A DNA stretch of 64,000 bases from Rhyacophila brunnea (GCA_022495005.1 JAGYXB010002070.1:868001-932000); one strand, 5' to 3'; counted from the first letter of the stretch, positions 33,716 to 45,920 are shown. Notes: generated by a model from the letters alone, not told the origin. Translations and numbers: made by a program.

Positions 33716-34140
33716 TATATAATCAGCATGAACACGTTTTTTTTATTTCTCAACCTCATTTCAATTACAGAGCGAATCGTTCAACCTCAATTTGAGTGTG
33801 GTCCTTCTCCTTTTTTTAATGTACATTGGTGATATTACGTGGCATTGCAATATTAATTTAATAAAGCATTGGTGAGTACTAAATTTTTTCCTGGTTTTTT
33901 TCCCTGCTCCATCACTATACAGAATAGTGGTTTTATAGTCGTCGTCGTCGTCGTCGTCGTAGAAAGAGGCAGAAGAGGAAGAGTAAATTATTGACATATT
34001 ATTACACTGGAAAGCTAATTTGCAGTAAGCCCACTTTCGACTTCAATCAAAACATTGCAAAGACCATCAATCGTTTTTGGTTGCAGAGAGTAAAATTATG
34101 AATGGCAAGTTTTGTTTTAAATTATGCGCTGGACACATTA
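33716..34140. other. Spacer with GTC microsatellite
   Basis: A (GTC) run of about eight units lies at 33938-33960. Otherwise nothing is recognised. TTA at 34138-34140 is the left target duplication of the next element. Confidence 0.5.
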
Positions 34141-34404
34141 TGCCGGCGCTCCATTGGCACGCAAGTCAGACGATTTACAGTCTTCGGACTTTTTTTTCGC
34201 GTGGAGCACCCCAGGTCTGCGGACTTTTTAATCCGCAGACCAGGCTCGTTGGATTTCAAACATGTTTGATATTTTACTCGCCGAGCCGCTGAAATTCGTA
34301 CGTTCACCACGCTTTACCGTCACATTATTTATATCTATGCCGACGGACGACAGCGCCATCAACTGTCATTCAAAGTGTTCGGACATCTCACATCGATAAC
34401 AACA

Positions 34405-36498
34405 ATGGTAGATCTACGGGTGCATTCGAAAAGTTTCTTGGAAGATTTAATTAGTTGTTTTAAAGACAACCCATCGTTGTGGAAGACGACCAGCCCACTA
34501 TACAAGAATCGTGATGCCAAGTCCTTGGCGTATGCGGAACTTTTGGAGATTTTAATCAAGGTGGAGCCGCAGGCAAGGGTCGACGATGTTAAAAAGAAAA
34601 TACAGACATTGAGGTCGGGTTACAGAAAGGAGAGAAATAAAGTAAGGACATCATATCGAAGCGGAGCCGGCACAGACGCAGTTTATCTACCCAAACTGTG
34701 GTACTATAAAAATTTGGAGTTCTTGAACGACCAAATGGAAGGTACGTAGGAATGCTTTAAAGCTATTTATTATACACGTGCAGATTATGAAATTGTCGTA
34801 CCTAGCTCTGAAAGTGACATCGCATTAGATTAGCTACTATTAAGCAATTAAAACATACAGCTATGAATCATTTCTAGTCACAATAAAATTTCTTATTCTT
34901 TGCCGAGGTAGGTAATAAATAATAATAATATATAGGTACGAGGGAATGCTTTAAAGCTATTTATTATACACGTGCAGACTATGACATTGTCGTATCTCTG
35001 AAAGTGACATCGCATTAGATTAGCTACTATTAAGCAATTAAACATACAGCTATGAATCATTTCTAGTCACAATAAAATTATTTATTCTTTGCTGAGGTAG
35101 GTAAGAAATAATAATATATAGGTACGATCATGGCGGTGGAAGCGCGGCTTATTGAGTCGTGGTCGGGTCCCAGGTTCAAATCCTGGGTCTGACAAGTACA
35201 CATTGAATTTCAATTTGTGTATGAGTCAGAGTATGGACCTAATATGTTGAGCAAGTGGCTGACATCCATTTCTCGTAAAAACAAAATCTGTCAATACAAA
35301 CCTCCACTCCGTGGAGGTCCATATTATGATCGGACATGGTCGAAAGAAGAAGAAAAGAAATGATCATAAAATCAAAAATCGCTCGAGTTAGGTTCCTTCA
35401 GAGACAATCAATAAATCGTCAATCATCAATCAAAATTAATGGTACAGTTTGGTTATGAGGAATACAGCGGAAAACACACCCGATATACTGGATTACACCA
35501 ATTATACCAATATCAATATTAACCGTATGAAGGAATGGGTACTTAGGGGAGAGATAATAAAAAACAAGTTTGAGTATTATGTTGTATTTTAACAATTTAC
35601 ATTTTGTTTTACAGAATCGAGCTCAATATCCAGCATGGTGGACGATTTGGAAAACATGTCTCCTGATGAGAGTTACTCCAACTCGTTAAACAACGAAGAT
35701 TGTATTGAGGTAAAACATTTTAACTAAATTGTTACATTGGTTTAATTTATCTATTGCTTATCATACTTTCTTGCCATGTGACAGCCCCGGTAGTATTAAA
35801 ATATTTTTTTGGTGCAGGTATTTTTAATCTGCCTTCGTCTAAACGTTTGAAAAAAATCAGATTTTCTCAGTACGCCTCCATCAGAAATACGTCCATTTGT
35901 TCCAACATCAACATAAATAAATTCATAATTAGCATTTGCAATCGCCATCAAAACAATGCTGTGGAAATGTTTGTAATTATAAAAGTGGGAGCCGGCGCCT
36001 GCAGGTGGCACGATTGCAATGTGTTTCCCATCAACTGCGCCCAGGCAATTTGGAAATTGCCATTTACTATTAAATTCTTCTGCAATCGTCTCCATTTCTT
36101 CGTGCGTATCGGGGAACTGCAACAAAAAATAATCAACATTTTATTTACAGATAGAATATTCGCCTTCAACATCCACGTTGTCGACTACTCCAAGGTCGAA
36201 TCTCAATAGAGCACCAGAACCCCCATCGTTCAAACGAAAAAAATCGAATGATAGCGCCAACAAAGTGTTAGAATTAATCACCGACAAACTAAGCAAGACT
36301 GAAGATGAATTTGATGTTTTTGGCAGAATGATGGCCATGAAACTACGATCGATGTCACAGGGACAAAGATTGCTGGCCGAGAAGCTGATGCATGAAGTTG
36401 CCTTTATGGGACAAAGTGACAAAATAATGCCAGCAACTACTGTTCATACTCAACCAGTTTATCGTATATTAAGCAAAAATGTACTAAAGCCGGTATAA
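34405..36498 (+). CDS. MADF-BESS-like protein of PIF/Harbinger element
   Basis: Three exons: 34405-34741, 35615-35709 and 36151-36498, with donors ggtacg and gaggtaaaac and acceptors tttacag, totalling 259 aa. The ATG at 34405 was preferred to an in-frame GTG at 34375. Residues about 8-105 form a MADF domain (FLEDLISCFKDNPSLWKT, then VDDVKKKIQTLRSGYRKERN and PKLWYYKNLEFL). The C-terminal third has a helical BESS-like stretch (DEFDVFGRMMAMKL to LLAEKLMHEVAFM). MADF proteins of PIF/Harbinger elements bind DNA and partner the transposase. No stop or frameshift interrupts it, in contrast to the antisense transposase, whose second exon lies in this gene's second intron. AATAAA follows near 36519. 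Confidence 0.82.
34742..35126 (+). repeat. Tandem duplication of about 190 bp in MADF intron 1
   Basis: 34742-34937 and 34938-35126 both run from GTACG, then GGAATGCTTTAAAGC, to AGGTAGGTAA(T/G)AAATAAT and ATATATAGGTACGA. A few substitutions and small indels separate them. The first copy begins at the splice donor itself. Confidence 0.8.
35127..35360 (+). repeat. tRNA-derived SINE in MADF intron 1
   Basis: Head GGAAGCGCGGCTTATTGAG with box B-like GGTTCAAATCC, then the family body (GGCTGACATCCATTTCTCG, TCAATACAAACCTCCACTC) and tail GATCGGACATGGTCGAAAG with AAGAAGAAA. It inserted after the local duplication, at its right edge. Confidence 0.75.
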
Positions 36499-37433
36499 TA
36501 AATTAATGTTTTTTGTATGAATAAATATCTTGTAAAAATATTTGTTTTTTTGTTTGTTTTTATGCCTATAAACCTTAGCTTAAGCGATACAACAAATGGT
36601 AAGTATTTGAGCTATGTTAGCAAACCTATATTATTATGTGGCCTCATTTAGAAATCAAATTCCATGCTTGCTTTTCGAAGAATATGACTAGTATTACAAT
36701 ACATTCAACAGGAATAATTAAGCAGCTTGCTTACAGCCTATATGGAGAGTCCTGGCTAGGTACAGCATTCTAATGGTCTATTGAATATTTAGCATGTCAA
36801 CGATGGCCTTATTTGTGACTATATATATACCTATCTCAAATGCATCTTGTCTGCCATTCTTATGATGTTGCCGTCTATGATTTATATAGGTAAAACAATC
36901 CACTAAACGTTCACTTTATAAGACCAACCAATGTCTACTTGTTAATGATATATTTGTAAATTTGCCCAACTTTATTAGATGACGTATAATATAATACACA
37001 CCTTGAAATATTCTCCTTTCAAAACGTCAATGATGACTTGGCAAGTTTCGGGAATTATCTTGCCCAGAGTTTGTCTTCCAATCGCAGTTCTATAATGCAA
37101 GTCAGTGAATGTTCCGCCGGCAGCCAAAAATCGCAGGGTTGCACATAATCTATCATGAGGAGAAATAGCTTCCCTCATCATAGTATTTTTTTTTTTAATA
37201 AATGGGGAGACCAAATTATACAGTTCTGTGTATACATCCTCCGACATTCGCAAATAATTGCGGAAATCGCTCGGTTGCAAACGCAATTCTCGTATTAAAT
37301 TTGTGTGGGATAATGTCGTTCGTTTCCTTATCCAATGTTTCACCCAGTATTTGTGTACCCTTTGCTTCGTTATTACATTATCTGCCACCCAATAACCCAA
37401 AAAACATAAAACGTCGGTATCATTTAACGCCAT
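35790..37433 (-). pseudogene. HARBI1-like transposase, C-terminally truncated
   Basis: Exon A (37433-37002, 144 aa, from MALNDTDVLC to LKGEYFK, donor gtgtgt) and exon B (36116-35796, acceptor gttgcag) join in phase 0. Exon A carries the N-terminal helical region (LRMSEDVYTELYNLVSPFI, then RLCATLRFLAAGG). Exon B starts the DDE core: NCLGAVDGKHIAIVPPAGAG with the first Asp, NYKHFHSIVLMAIANANYEF and VDVGTNGRISDGGVL. A one-base shift near FFQT then leads to a stop at 35796; the other frame reads on to IPAPKKYFNTTG. The GDEAF Asp and the later Glu are absent, so the catalytic triad is incomplete. Without help from another element it cannot mobilise this copy. Confidence 0.82.
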
Positions 37434-37846
37434 CACGATTTAACTGTCAGATATACGTATATTATCTATGCTGTCAAAGTCGACTGTTTTACTCGTCAAA
37501 TTAATTATATACTCGTTTCGTTGAACGTCTGTTGGCCAGTAGCAGAACGTAGAAAAATCTGAAGACTTATTGTCGTCGGACTTTTGGCTCGCCAATGGAG
37601 CGCTGGCATTAGATTTTGGATATATCAAAACGCATTGTCTATTGTAAACACATATTTTTCAGTAATTTTGTCAGATTCCTTTTCCTTTCTGGCGTAGGTA
37701 TTTTTTCTTTTCTTGCTGAACAAGGTATTTTAGTCCATCTAAATTATTTGTTTGACTGAAATAGTTTTCAATTCAGGTATTCAAATTTCTGACAGGCTTC
37801 TATACTATGTTTAAAATGTTTATTTGTCCCTTAAAATGGTCGAAAT

Positions 37847-38112
37847 CAGTGTTTCTAAACCTTTTTACAGCTGTGGATTACTGAAATTATTAGAAACGTT
37901 TTACGCACCGCTAACGTATAAGGAAAACATATTATATAATAACGTATGATAGCAGTTAATTTCGTCACGTAAAACCATTAATATATTTAAGGACAAAAAC
38001 ACAATGCTCAAATACTTACAGTTGCACAGGTTTTATTAAAATTTTAGCATTAGCATTTGGACGCTCAAAAATTGCGGACCACAAGAAAACTTTCTGAGGA
38101 CCACTAGTCTAA
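37847..38112. repeat. hAT-like non-autonomous fragment
   Basis: CAGTGTTTCTAAACCTTTTT at 37848 and AAAATTGCGGACCACAAG, then GAGGACCACTAGTCT, are typical of hAT MITEs with CAGTGxTTCTxAACC ends. The right terminal repeat is missing. Confidence 0.45.
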
Positions 38113-40245
38113 ATTAAACATTGGCAATCATTAATAATATACAACCAAGCCAGGGCTCGAAATAGACCGGAACGCACCGGAGCGCCGTTCCTGTTCGTGA
38201 AATTCTAAAAGATACCGTTCCGGCTCGTGGATTCTTTGAAAATTGCGTTCCGTTTCTTGTTATTGAGATAATATTGCATGTAGGTATATAGTTCTTAAAG
38301 TTGTAAGAACTGATTCGTGAGAATATGTTAGGTTATTTATTAACGATTAGTCCTACAAGGTCTACAATATAATATAAGCTGTTCGGTTTTCAGATGTGCT
38401 CCAAATTTGTAATTATTTACCCTTACAAGCAGGGCTGAATTTCCAAAAAGGGCTACAGGTCCGGGACCTAAATTTAGTAGGTCTACAGAACCCGAAAAAT
38501 AATGTGAAATCACAAAAGAACCTTGCAGCGAAGGAATACACAAATATACGAGCTTCTAGAATTTTGAAGATAAGAACCCAATTTTCTTTTTCTAATATGA
38601 AAAAACCATTAAAAAAATAATTGAAAAAACCAGGTTTTAGTATTTCTCTGTATCCATCTTTCAGAATCGTCCTTGTTTCTCTTATGAATGCCGGATTTAT
38701 CTGAAATACCATCTGAGATATTATCTGGCACCACATAGTGCAGACACAAAAACAAGTCATTATCTTCCAATACTGGAGTATTATTTTTTGTGTTAAATAT
38801 AATAATTGCTATAGGTACTATATAATTATTATAATACCATTAATATCGATAATTCCTAGTATGTATCATCTGCAAAGAATAATATTTTCCGAATTAGGTA
38901 CCTACCTACTCGTACCTATTTTAATAACAACTGTTGTTTCACTATTGCAAAAAAAAGTTTTTAATTTTTTTCTTCAATTTTCTAGTAGGTTTTTTAAACG
39001 GAATACATAGTTTTCAACTGCACCACAGTGGATCAAATAAACAGATGTGGATGGTTCAATGTCATCTTGCCGAGATAATAATATTATGTAAATGATTGTC
39101 GGCTCGTGATTAGACTGTGTTTCTATATCATTTAGTGTTCTTAAAACTGTTGAATACCTACATAGGTAGTAGGTACATCAATATTATTGTATATTTGCAT
39201 AGTAGAAGCTGTTACCTTATGGCAGTGAAATTTAATGCTGGTCTGGTCTTTTCATTTTCTGATGTTTTAAAATAACTCCACAATATTGAAACAAGTTATA
39301 ATTTTTGGGGGTGTCTTCACAGCCTTTCTGGTGTTTATCATTTTGAAGTGTTTGTATTTGTCTTCACCAATAACTTTTTTTAAAAAATCACAGGGAATAA
39401 TTTTGGTTCAAGTTTTTCTGTATGAAAATGAGACCAAGCTATACATATCAACAGACGACGTAATAAAATAATGACTGACACCTTATTTTATCAACCAAAA
39501 GTTGAAACGGCCAACTACTATGCTATGACCAATTCATAAATAAAAGCACCATATCTATGTATTAATTAAATACATAGAAATAGATATGTACCTACATATT
39601 ATACAATATTCGGCGTAAAAACCTCAAAAATGATAATCATGCACGACTATTGCCACTCGATTACTAATAAATGGTAGGTAGGTACCTACCTATCATACAT
39701 TTTTTTCACTTAATGTGACCTGTATGGGCATTGGTTAATAATAATCGCTGGCAAGCTATATTATTTCGTCTAGGTATCTTATAGGTTTAAAATGCTTGGG
39801 TGACTAGGTACAATGAAAAAATGGCGTTGCGAAAACCTTTATAACATTTTGTAGTCTTGGGACATCTCTCAACAGCAGCCTCAAAATGATTGATTCCTTG
39901 CTATAATTAGAAAAGAGGCGATCTTCCTGTTTTTTTATCTTCACAGAATTATTAAACTCATTATTTCGTTCTTCCAGTCAGCTTTGAACGTAATATTAGA
40001 TTGATTAAGGGCATTAAAGCGAGATATAGGTACCTAGGTACCTAACTTGCCGACAACACCGAGTTGAGTCTTTATTTTAATTGAGGCTTTTCAGCGATTA
40101 GGAATGCAGTATATGTATGAATAGAATAGTTACCTAAATTATAATAATACTTATATTATAAGTACCCACATATAATTTGATTTTTTACGGCGTATTGAAA
40201 ACCTGTGTTATTAAAAATCTATAAACCTTATAGAGATGGGTACCT
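38113..40245. other. Repeat-rich spacer, no gene seen
   Basis: Two further hAT-like termini: CAGGGCTCGAAATAGACCGG at 38154, related to CACGGCTCGAAATGACCAG at 56040, and CAGGGCTGAATTTCC at about 38431. The long minus-strand frame 38413-38760 runs through the latter and is not a gene. The remainder is AT-rich with TACCTACC runs. Confidence 0.45.
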
Positions 40246-40830
40246 ATCTTCTTCTTATTGTGCCATCCCCTAGCGGAGGTCGACCACCATCAAGGCGATC
40301 TTATCTTTGTCGTCTGCTACCCGGAACAGTTCGGTGGAGCTGCACTCGTACCAATCACGGAGGTTCTTAAGCCACGAAATGCGGCGCCGTCCTCTGCTAC
40401 GCTTCCCACTGATCTTTCCTTGAATGACAAGTTGGTGAATGCTGTATATGTGTCCTCTCATAATGTGATCGAGGTATTGTAGTTTCCTGGTTTTGATACT
40501 ACGTAGAATTTCTCGGTCCTTCCCCATTCGATTGAGAACTTCAACATTTGCCACCCGGTCAGTCCAAGGAATTATTTTGAGGATGCGTCTATACAGCCAC
40601 ATCTCGAAAGCTTTAAGTCTCCGTGACATCTTTTGGTTTAGCGTCCATACTTCCATGCCATAGAAAAGAATTAAGAGCACATAACAACGTACCATACGCA
40701 GTCTCAGACCTAAGTTAAGATCTCGATTGCTAAGGAGGCGTCTCATTTTGAGAAAGGCGCTCCTTGCGATCTCAATTGTAGTTTTTATTTCCTGAGACTG
40801 GTCCCATTTCTCATTGACCCATAATATCGT
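40246..40830 (-). pseudogene. LINE 3' fragment (same family as 25060-26872)
   Basis: On the minus strand the frame from WVNEKWDQSQEI through RDLNLGLRLRMVRC, LFYGMEVWTLNQKMSRRL and KRSRGRRRISWLKNLRDW matches 26300-26845 almost residue for residue. It starts abruptly at WVNEKW near 40826, a 5' truncation typical of LINEs, and ends with the same GGGATGGCACAATAAGAAG. This copy keeps one frame over about 190 aa where the other has a frameshift, so they are independent insertions. Confidence 0.8.
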
Positions 40831-41564
40831 TGTTAGGCAAAAAATACAGCAAATCATTAGTAGGTAATTAATAATTATTATGCTGTGTTATAATATGAAT
40901 CATTATTTTTTACTGTTTATGTGTTAGCAGATCTAAAAAACTATAACGAAGTGATCGTATACTATTTTAAACCTTTAACTTCCAAGTCGTATTTCTGATA
41001 TAAATTTTATAAGCCCCACATGCCTATACGCTGAAATGATTCATTATTTTTCTTAGAGAAGCTTCATACATCGATTGGCGTAGGCCGTAGCGTATCGTTA
41101 TACCGTACAATAGACAAAGGGTTAAGTTGACGATTATTCGTTATAAGAAAATATAATATATTATGAATTTTGCAGCAATGTGAAAATAGATTACGGCAAA
41201 GCAATAATTCCTTACGGGGCTTCCCAAGTTTTCTAATGCAGCTCGAAGACCGAAGACGGTGAATTCCCATAACACGGGTAAGTACAGCGCAATTATTTTT
41301 TACTATAGTAGCTTAAAATGTAATGACGTCATTCTTTAGTTCCTCGTACTACTGGTGCCTGGTCATGCGACTTCGAAACATTTTGATTTTTGATAATAGT
41401 GTAAAGATAAACCATCACTTATTTTATAATAATGTAGTGTTTTGAATGTATAGTTTCGTTATAATTATTACATTGAACTAGCTAAAGTTTTGTGATGTGA
41501 TTTTACTTCATTTTATGACATGTGACGTAACCAATGTCGTTTGCCTAATCTAAATTGTTTTTAG
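40831..41564. other. Spacer before the CTR9-like exons
   Basis: No coding match found. An upstream first exon of the CTR9 copy was looked for and not recognised. Confidence 0.35.
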
Positions 41565-43789
41565 GTGATCGAAGTTGGATCCTGAACAATTATTACCTAC
41601 CGCATGAGATGAAAAAAAATACTCAGTATTCTTCGCCTAGAGAGATCCCACTTATCATCTGGGTCAATGTCAATGTTGGCGTAAGTAGTAAGTACTTATA
41701 AGATTTTACGCATGGAATGTAATGAAGTTAGAATGTCACCATCAATTTCCTAGGGTAAACAGTCTATTGTAGAAAAAAAACTATCAATTATAATCTGGAT
41801 GGCGAACCCTTTTGAGTAGGTATATTAATATTTTACTAAATAACTACTTAAATGAATACTTTTTTAATCAATTTTTATGGGTAATGATTACTCTCTGGTG
41901 TTTGCTTTTCTCCATCGCCAACCACCACGTCTCGACACACGTATAGTCGAGCGTATACCATGGTGTACCGAACATTGGGCGTTTTTCATAGCTGTGCTAA
42001 GAGTGACACCTGTAGAATCTTCCCGATATCTCGATTGGCGTGCAAGAATGCATGATTTCTAATCCAATTTAATCTATTATGGTCATGCCTCAATGAAAAA
42101 AGACCTTGCTAATCATATGGCGTTTCAAACTTTTTGAAAGAAATAGTGCCCCATAGAAACCAAGTTACAATAACCGAGCCGGTATTAAAACTTACTCGTT
42201 TGTATACATTGATATAAGTACCATGATAATACACCGTTTCATACAAAATCACAATATTAAAGTGGGCAAGTTTTGCAGAATAGGTCAAAGACATCTTTCA
42301 AAAATCTCGAATAATCCTTTTTTTGCAATGTGGGTAAAGTTAATATTTAACTACTTGCTACAATATAATATAATATATATATTAGCGTTTCGGAAAGAAA
42401 TGTACAACAATAACCCTTATTGCGATGTAGGCAGGGTTAATTTTTCAACCACATTTATCCACATTTTTATGTCCAGAGAGAATGATATTTGAATGAATGG
42501 ATGGGACCTGTCGGATCTTGATTTCTATTAGCATCGTTTGCGAGGGTCCTTTCAATTTTTCAAATTGCGTATTCTCATATAAATGTTTGTATTCTATACA
42601 GGTGCCGTACGTAAACAAAAAGAACTGATGACTTCATTAAAATCTTGGATGCGGGCCGCACCGCGGCCAACATCGATTATTCTAACTCGGAGAAAGATCA
42701 GATGCGGTGCCTGGACATGCTCGCCACATACTGCGTGCAGGAAGCTAACCATGAAAAGAATATTAACATGAAACGGGATCTGTTCACCAAAGCCACAAAC
42801 CTATACACCACTGCCGACAAAATCATCATGTATGATCATGTAAGACGATACCTACCCACTTTCATTACCTATTTTATTCAACCTAGTCAAATTTTGTTCA
42901 AATTTCTTTATATATAATAATATGAAGTGAACTTTACAATTTACAAGTTCAATACATTCACAACATGACTTGGAAAAACAAAATGAAAACAACTGATTTT
43001 TCATTATACAACAGCCGAATTTACTTTACCGGCGAAAATGCTGTACATCTGTATGTTTTTTTTTTGCAGAATCTTTTGGGCCGAGCATACTTGTGCTTGT
43101 TGGAGGGAGATAAAGTGGTGGACGGTGGATGCGCAATTCAATTTTGTGGTGAATCAATCTTCCAACAACATCCCCTCGCTGTTCTGGAAAGTGTGCATCG
43201 CTTTCAATATAAAAGACTACCGCAGCGCTCTCGGCTTCTACAGGGAAACTCTGAGAACCAACCCCAACCGCCTGGCTGTTCTCCGTCTCCGTTTCGGCAT
43301 GGGCCATTGCTTTATGAAGCTAAATAATCAGGATAAAGCAAGGTTTGGGATAATTACATTGTTTTAAATATTTTTCACAGCAAACGTCAATCTGTGAAAT
43401 GAGAATATACTCATCTCTCATTTAAAATAGTTCAATATAATAGTTTGAATATTCAGTTAAAATGAATATCTAGAATTTTTCTAAATTGAGTTTGCATATT
43501 TCATCAAAGATCCATTAATTCTCATGTTTTTTTAAGTTTTGTTGATTTACGGATGAATGCCATGTGCCAAGTGCAATTTTGCATTATCAATCTTATATTC
43601 AAATTCTAAATAGTCATGACTCATGACTCTGGATCCAATTGGTAATGCAAGTGGCTAAACATCCATTTCTCATAAAAAAAATATTTTATATTTAAAGTAT
43701 TTTTTCCAATGAAAAACCATTATAGTGTAACAATAATTTAACCCTGATCATCCACAGATACGATTTCTAGTGCGCATGAATTACACAAC

Positions 43790-44161
43790 TGATAAACATT
43801 CTACGAATAATGTTTGCTTTATAATAATTATTGACCTAAGAATAAGGTAGTATTATTTTGAAATACGCCATTTCTATTGGCATTTCCCAGTGGCTAAGCC
43901 ACAACATACGACCGTAGCCATAACCATAATCTAACCTAACCGAAAAAAAATATTTTTTTAAATCGGTACATGTTCAAACACGGGCATTACCATGATCTTA
44001 CTCCCTACTTCATTTATCATTTGTCAATTTATAGCTACGGCCGTATATTGTAGCTTAACCACTGGGAAATGCCAATAAATATGGCGTATTTCAAAAAATA
44101 GTACCTTATTCTTAGGTCAATAATTATTATAAAGCAAACATTATTCGTAGAATGTTTATCA
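43790..44161. repeat. Foldback MITE with 135-bp arms
   Basis: TGATAAACATTCTACGAATA at 43790 is mirrored at 44161. Pairing continues through GCTTTATAATAATTATTGAC and CATTTCCCAGTGG to about GGCCGTAGC. The spacer is about 100 bp. It sits in the third intron of the CTR9-like copy. No clear target duplication and no coding sequence. Confidence 0.75.
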
Positions 44162-44589
44162 CATTTGAATGGTCAAAGACATAGCTTATAATTAGTATCT
44201 TTAGAATTATCTTCAAATGTGTTAATCGTGCCAATTTTTTAATAATAAAATGCCTAATTTTTGTTAAATTTGGGATCACAAAGATTATTAAATATAATTT
44301 TTTATCGTAAATATGTCACTATATAATGTTAACATTAATTTTACTAATGGTTTTGTAAATGCGTTTAAAAAATAATGAATCTAAAAAATATTAATACCAC
44401 TGCACATGGATGTACCGAAATATGACTATATTCTAAAACATTAGAGCGAAAAGTTTAAAAAAATACTATTTTATGTAATAAAAATACTTAATGCAGTCAT
44501 CAAATGTTTAAAATAAATATAAAGGATAATAAGGCTTCAAAATTATATAAATAGATTATCTAAAACGTTTAAGGAATGTCCAGGATTAT

Positions 44590-44735
44590 GCTCCGAATAT
44601 ACCTAATAGGTTGAGCAAATGGCTGACATCCATTTCTCCTAAAAACAAAATCTGTCAATACAAACCTCTACTCTGTGGAGGCCCATATGATCCTATTAGG
44701 ATCGGACATTGTCGAAAGAAAAAAGAAAAAGAATA
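44590..44735 (+). repeat. SINE 3' portion
   Basis: TTGAGCAAATGGCTGACATC through CAATACAAACCTCTACTC to GATCGGACATTGTCGAAAG matches the family body. The tRNA-like head is missing. A shorter scrap (CAAGTGGCTAAACATCC) lies at 43640-43680. Confidence 0.65.
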
Positions 44736-45442
44736 CCATAAAAGCTCCATTTTTACCTATGCTGAGCATGTGGGCCGTTAAGTCTGTAAAGAAAACATGA
44801 AGAAATTATATGAACCTATAATTATGTCTGATTAATAAAATTACATACTTAATGTAAATATTATGATATAAATTTCATATATCACATGAGTATGAAATGA
44901 AATTTATGACGAAAAGAATAAAATCCTTTCTACATAAATTTTAAAAAGATCTCATTGCTCCATCTATCTAGTAATCATAATAGTAATTCAAGAACCTTGT
45001 CTATCCGCTTAATTCAGCAGGGTGAAAATTTTTCTCAGTTCAGTTCATTCAGTTGTCTTGTAATTTGTTTTCAGGGTTACAATCCAAGTCCAATAACAAC
45101 ACAGAGAATCGGGGGTTGTGTGCGGAGAACTGTTACTAACTTGCACGAGAAACCGCGACCAGGCTACGCAGTTTGCACTTTCTGCATTTGTCCTGCCGCA
45201 CTTTGGCCTCGAACAGATGTATATCATTTTATCGAGGGGATTCAGAGAATGTATGTATATTTTATATCATATTTGTATAGGCGTACAGTTAAAAATATAT
45301 ATTTTTACTGGCCCTACAATCCGATGTGGATCTCGGCTGCCTCATGAAGAGGTCTCATAACAGATATTTTTTACAAGAAATATAATTGATCGTTTGCTCA
45401 ACCTATTGGGTCCACAGTTTAACAGTTGATATTCCTAAATAA

Positions 45443-45920
45443 CAGTGGCGAAGGGTGGAGGTAGGCTGTTAAGATTCGCCATAAATAGTGCACACTAAAC
45501 TATGTTAGTCATATGTATTTGTTTTTATTGAACTAAGACTACAATTTACAGATGGTATTAGTTAGTTTTTAAAAATCAATTAAACCCTGCCTAAACGAAA
45601 CCATAATAGATTTGGTCTAATTTGGGCAATACGACAAAATTGTGTACAATTTTCCATTCATAGTTATTTGTTTTCATTGGATTAAAACTACATATTACAC
45701 ATATTTTTGGTTCATTTTTTTGATTCATTAAGCCCTGCGTAAACCAAACTATAATAAATAAAAAATATTATTCTATCTATAAAATACTCAAAGTTATGTA
45801 TGATTTAATTGCATAATTTTAGATATTTTATAGATAGACATGTATTTTTTGACTAATATCTATTATGGCTTGGTTTCTCAGGGTTTAATTGAATTTTAAA
45901 ATCTAACCTACACTATCTTA
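45443..45920. repeat. MITE, AGGTAGGC family (copy 2)
   Basis: Begins CAGTGGCGAAGGGTGGAGG, then follows 8410-8831 closely (AAATAGTGCACACTAAAC, AACTAAGACTACAATTTACA). The right half is an inverted repeat of the interior (CAATTAAACCCTG and following at 45575, mirrored near 45885), so the copy is rearranged. Confidence 0.6.

Larger units (their letters stand above)
34141..37608. mobile_element. PIF/Harbinger DNA transposon (copy 2), TTA target duplication
   Basis: The left terminus TGCCGGCGCTCCATTGGC (34141) and the complement of the right terminus, TGCCAGCGCTCCATTGGC (ending 37608), match at 17 of 18 positions. Weaker similarity continues for about 65 bp (AGTCxGACGA, then AGTCTTC). TTA flanks both sides (34138-34140 and 37609-37611), the 3-bp duplication expected for PIF/Harbinger. 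Size is 3468 bp. Contents: an intact three-exon MADF gene on plus and a truncated two-exon HARBI1-like transposase on minus. A tandem duplication and a SINE sit in MADF intron 1. The ends look usable by a transposase supplied from elsewhere. Confidence 0.88.
41565..45250 (+). pseudogene. CTR9-derived unprocessed pseudogene (PAF1 complex TPR protein)
   Basis: Four exon-like blocks with splice sites: 41565-41680 (VIEV, then ILSILRLERSHL and WVNV), 42602-42839 (DDFIKILDAGRTAANIDYSN, EKDQMRCLDMLATYCVQEAN, TADKIIMYDH), 43070-43342 ([15 protein letters not shown], then [20 protein letters not shown] and [16 protein letters not shown]) and 45075-45250 (NNTENRGLCAENCY, stop, LAR, then DQATQFALSAFVLPHFGLEQ). 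The order follows CTR9 from near its N-terminus to roughly residue 360, TPR repeats of the RNA polymerase II elongation factor. Frameshifts lie in every block. A CAA-to-TAA type stop and an 18-residue deletion lie in the last, and one segment between blocks 3 and 4 is missing. Kept introns mean DNA-level duplication, not retrocopying. Confidence 0.8.

Noticed and set aside
38413..38760. 115-aa minus-strand open frame
   Set aside because: It spans a hAT-like terminus and has no homology I recognise; Phe-rich from poly-A DNA.
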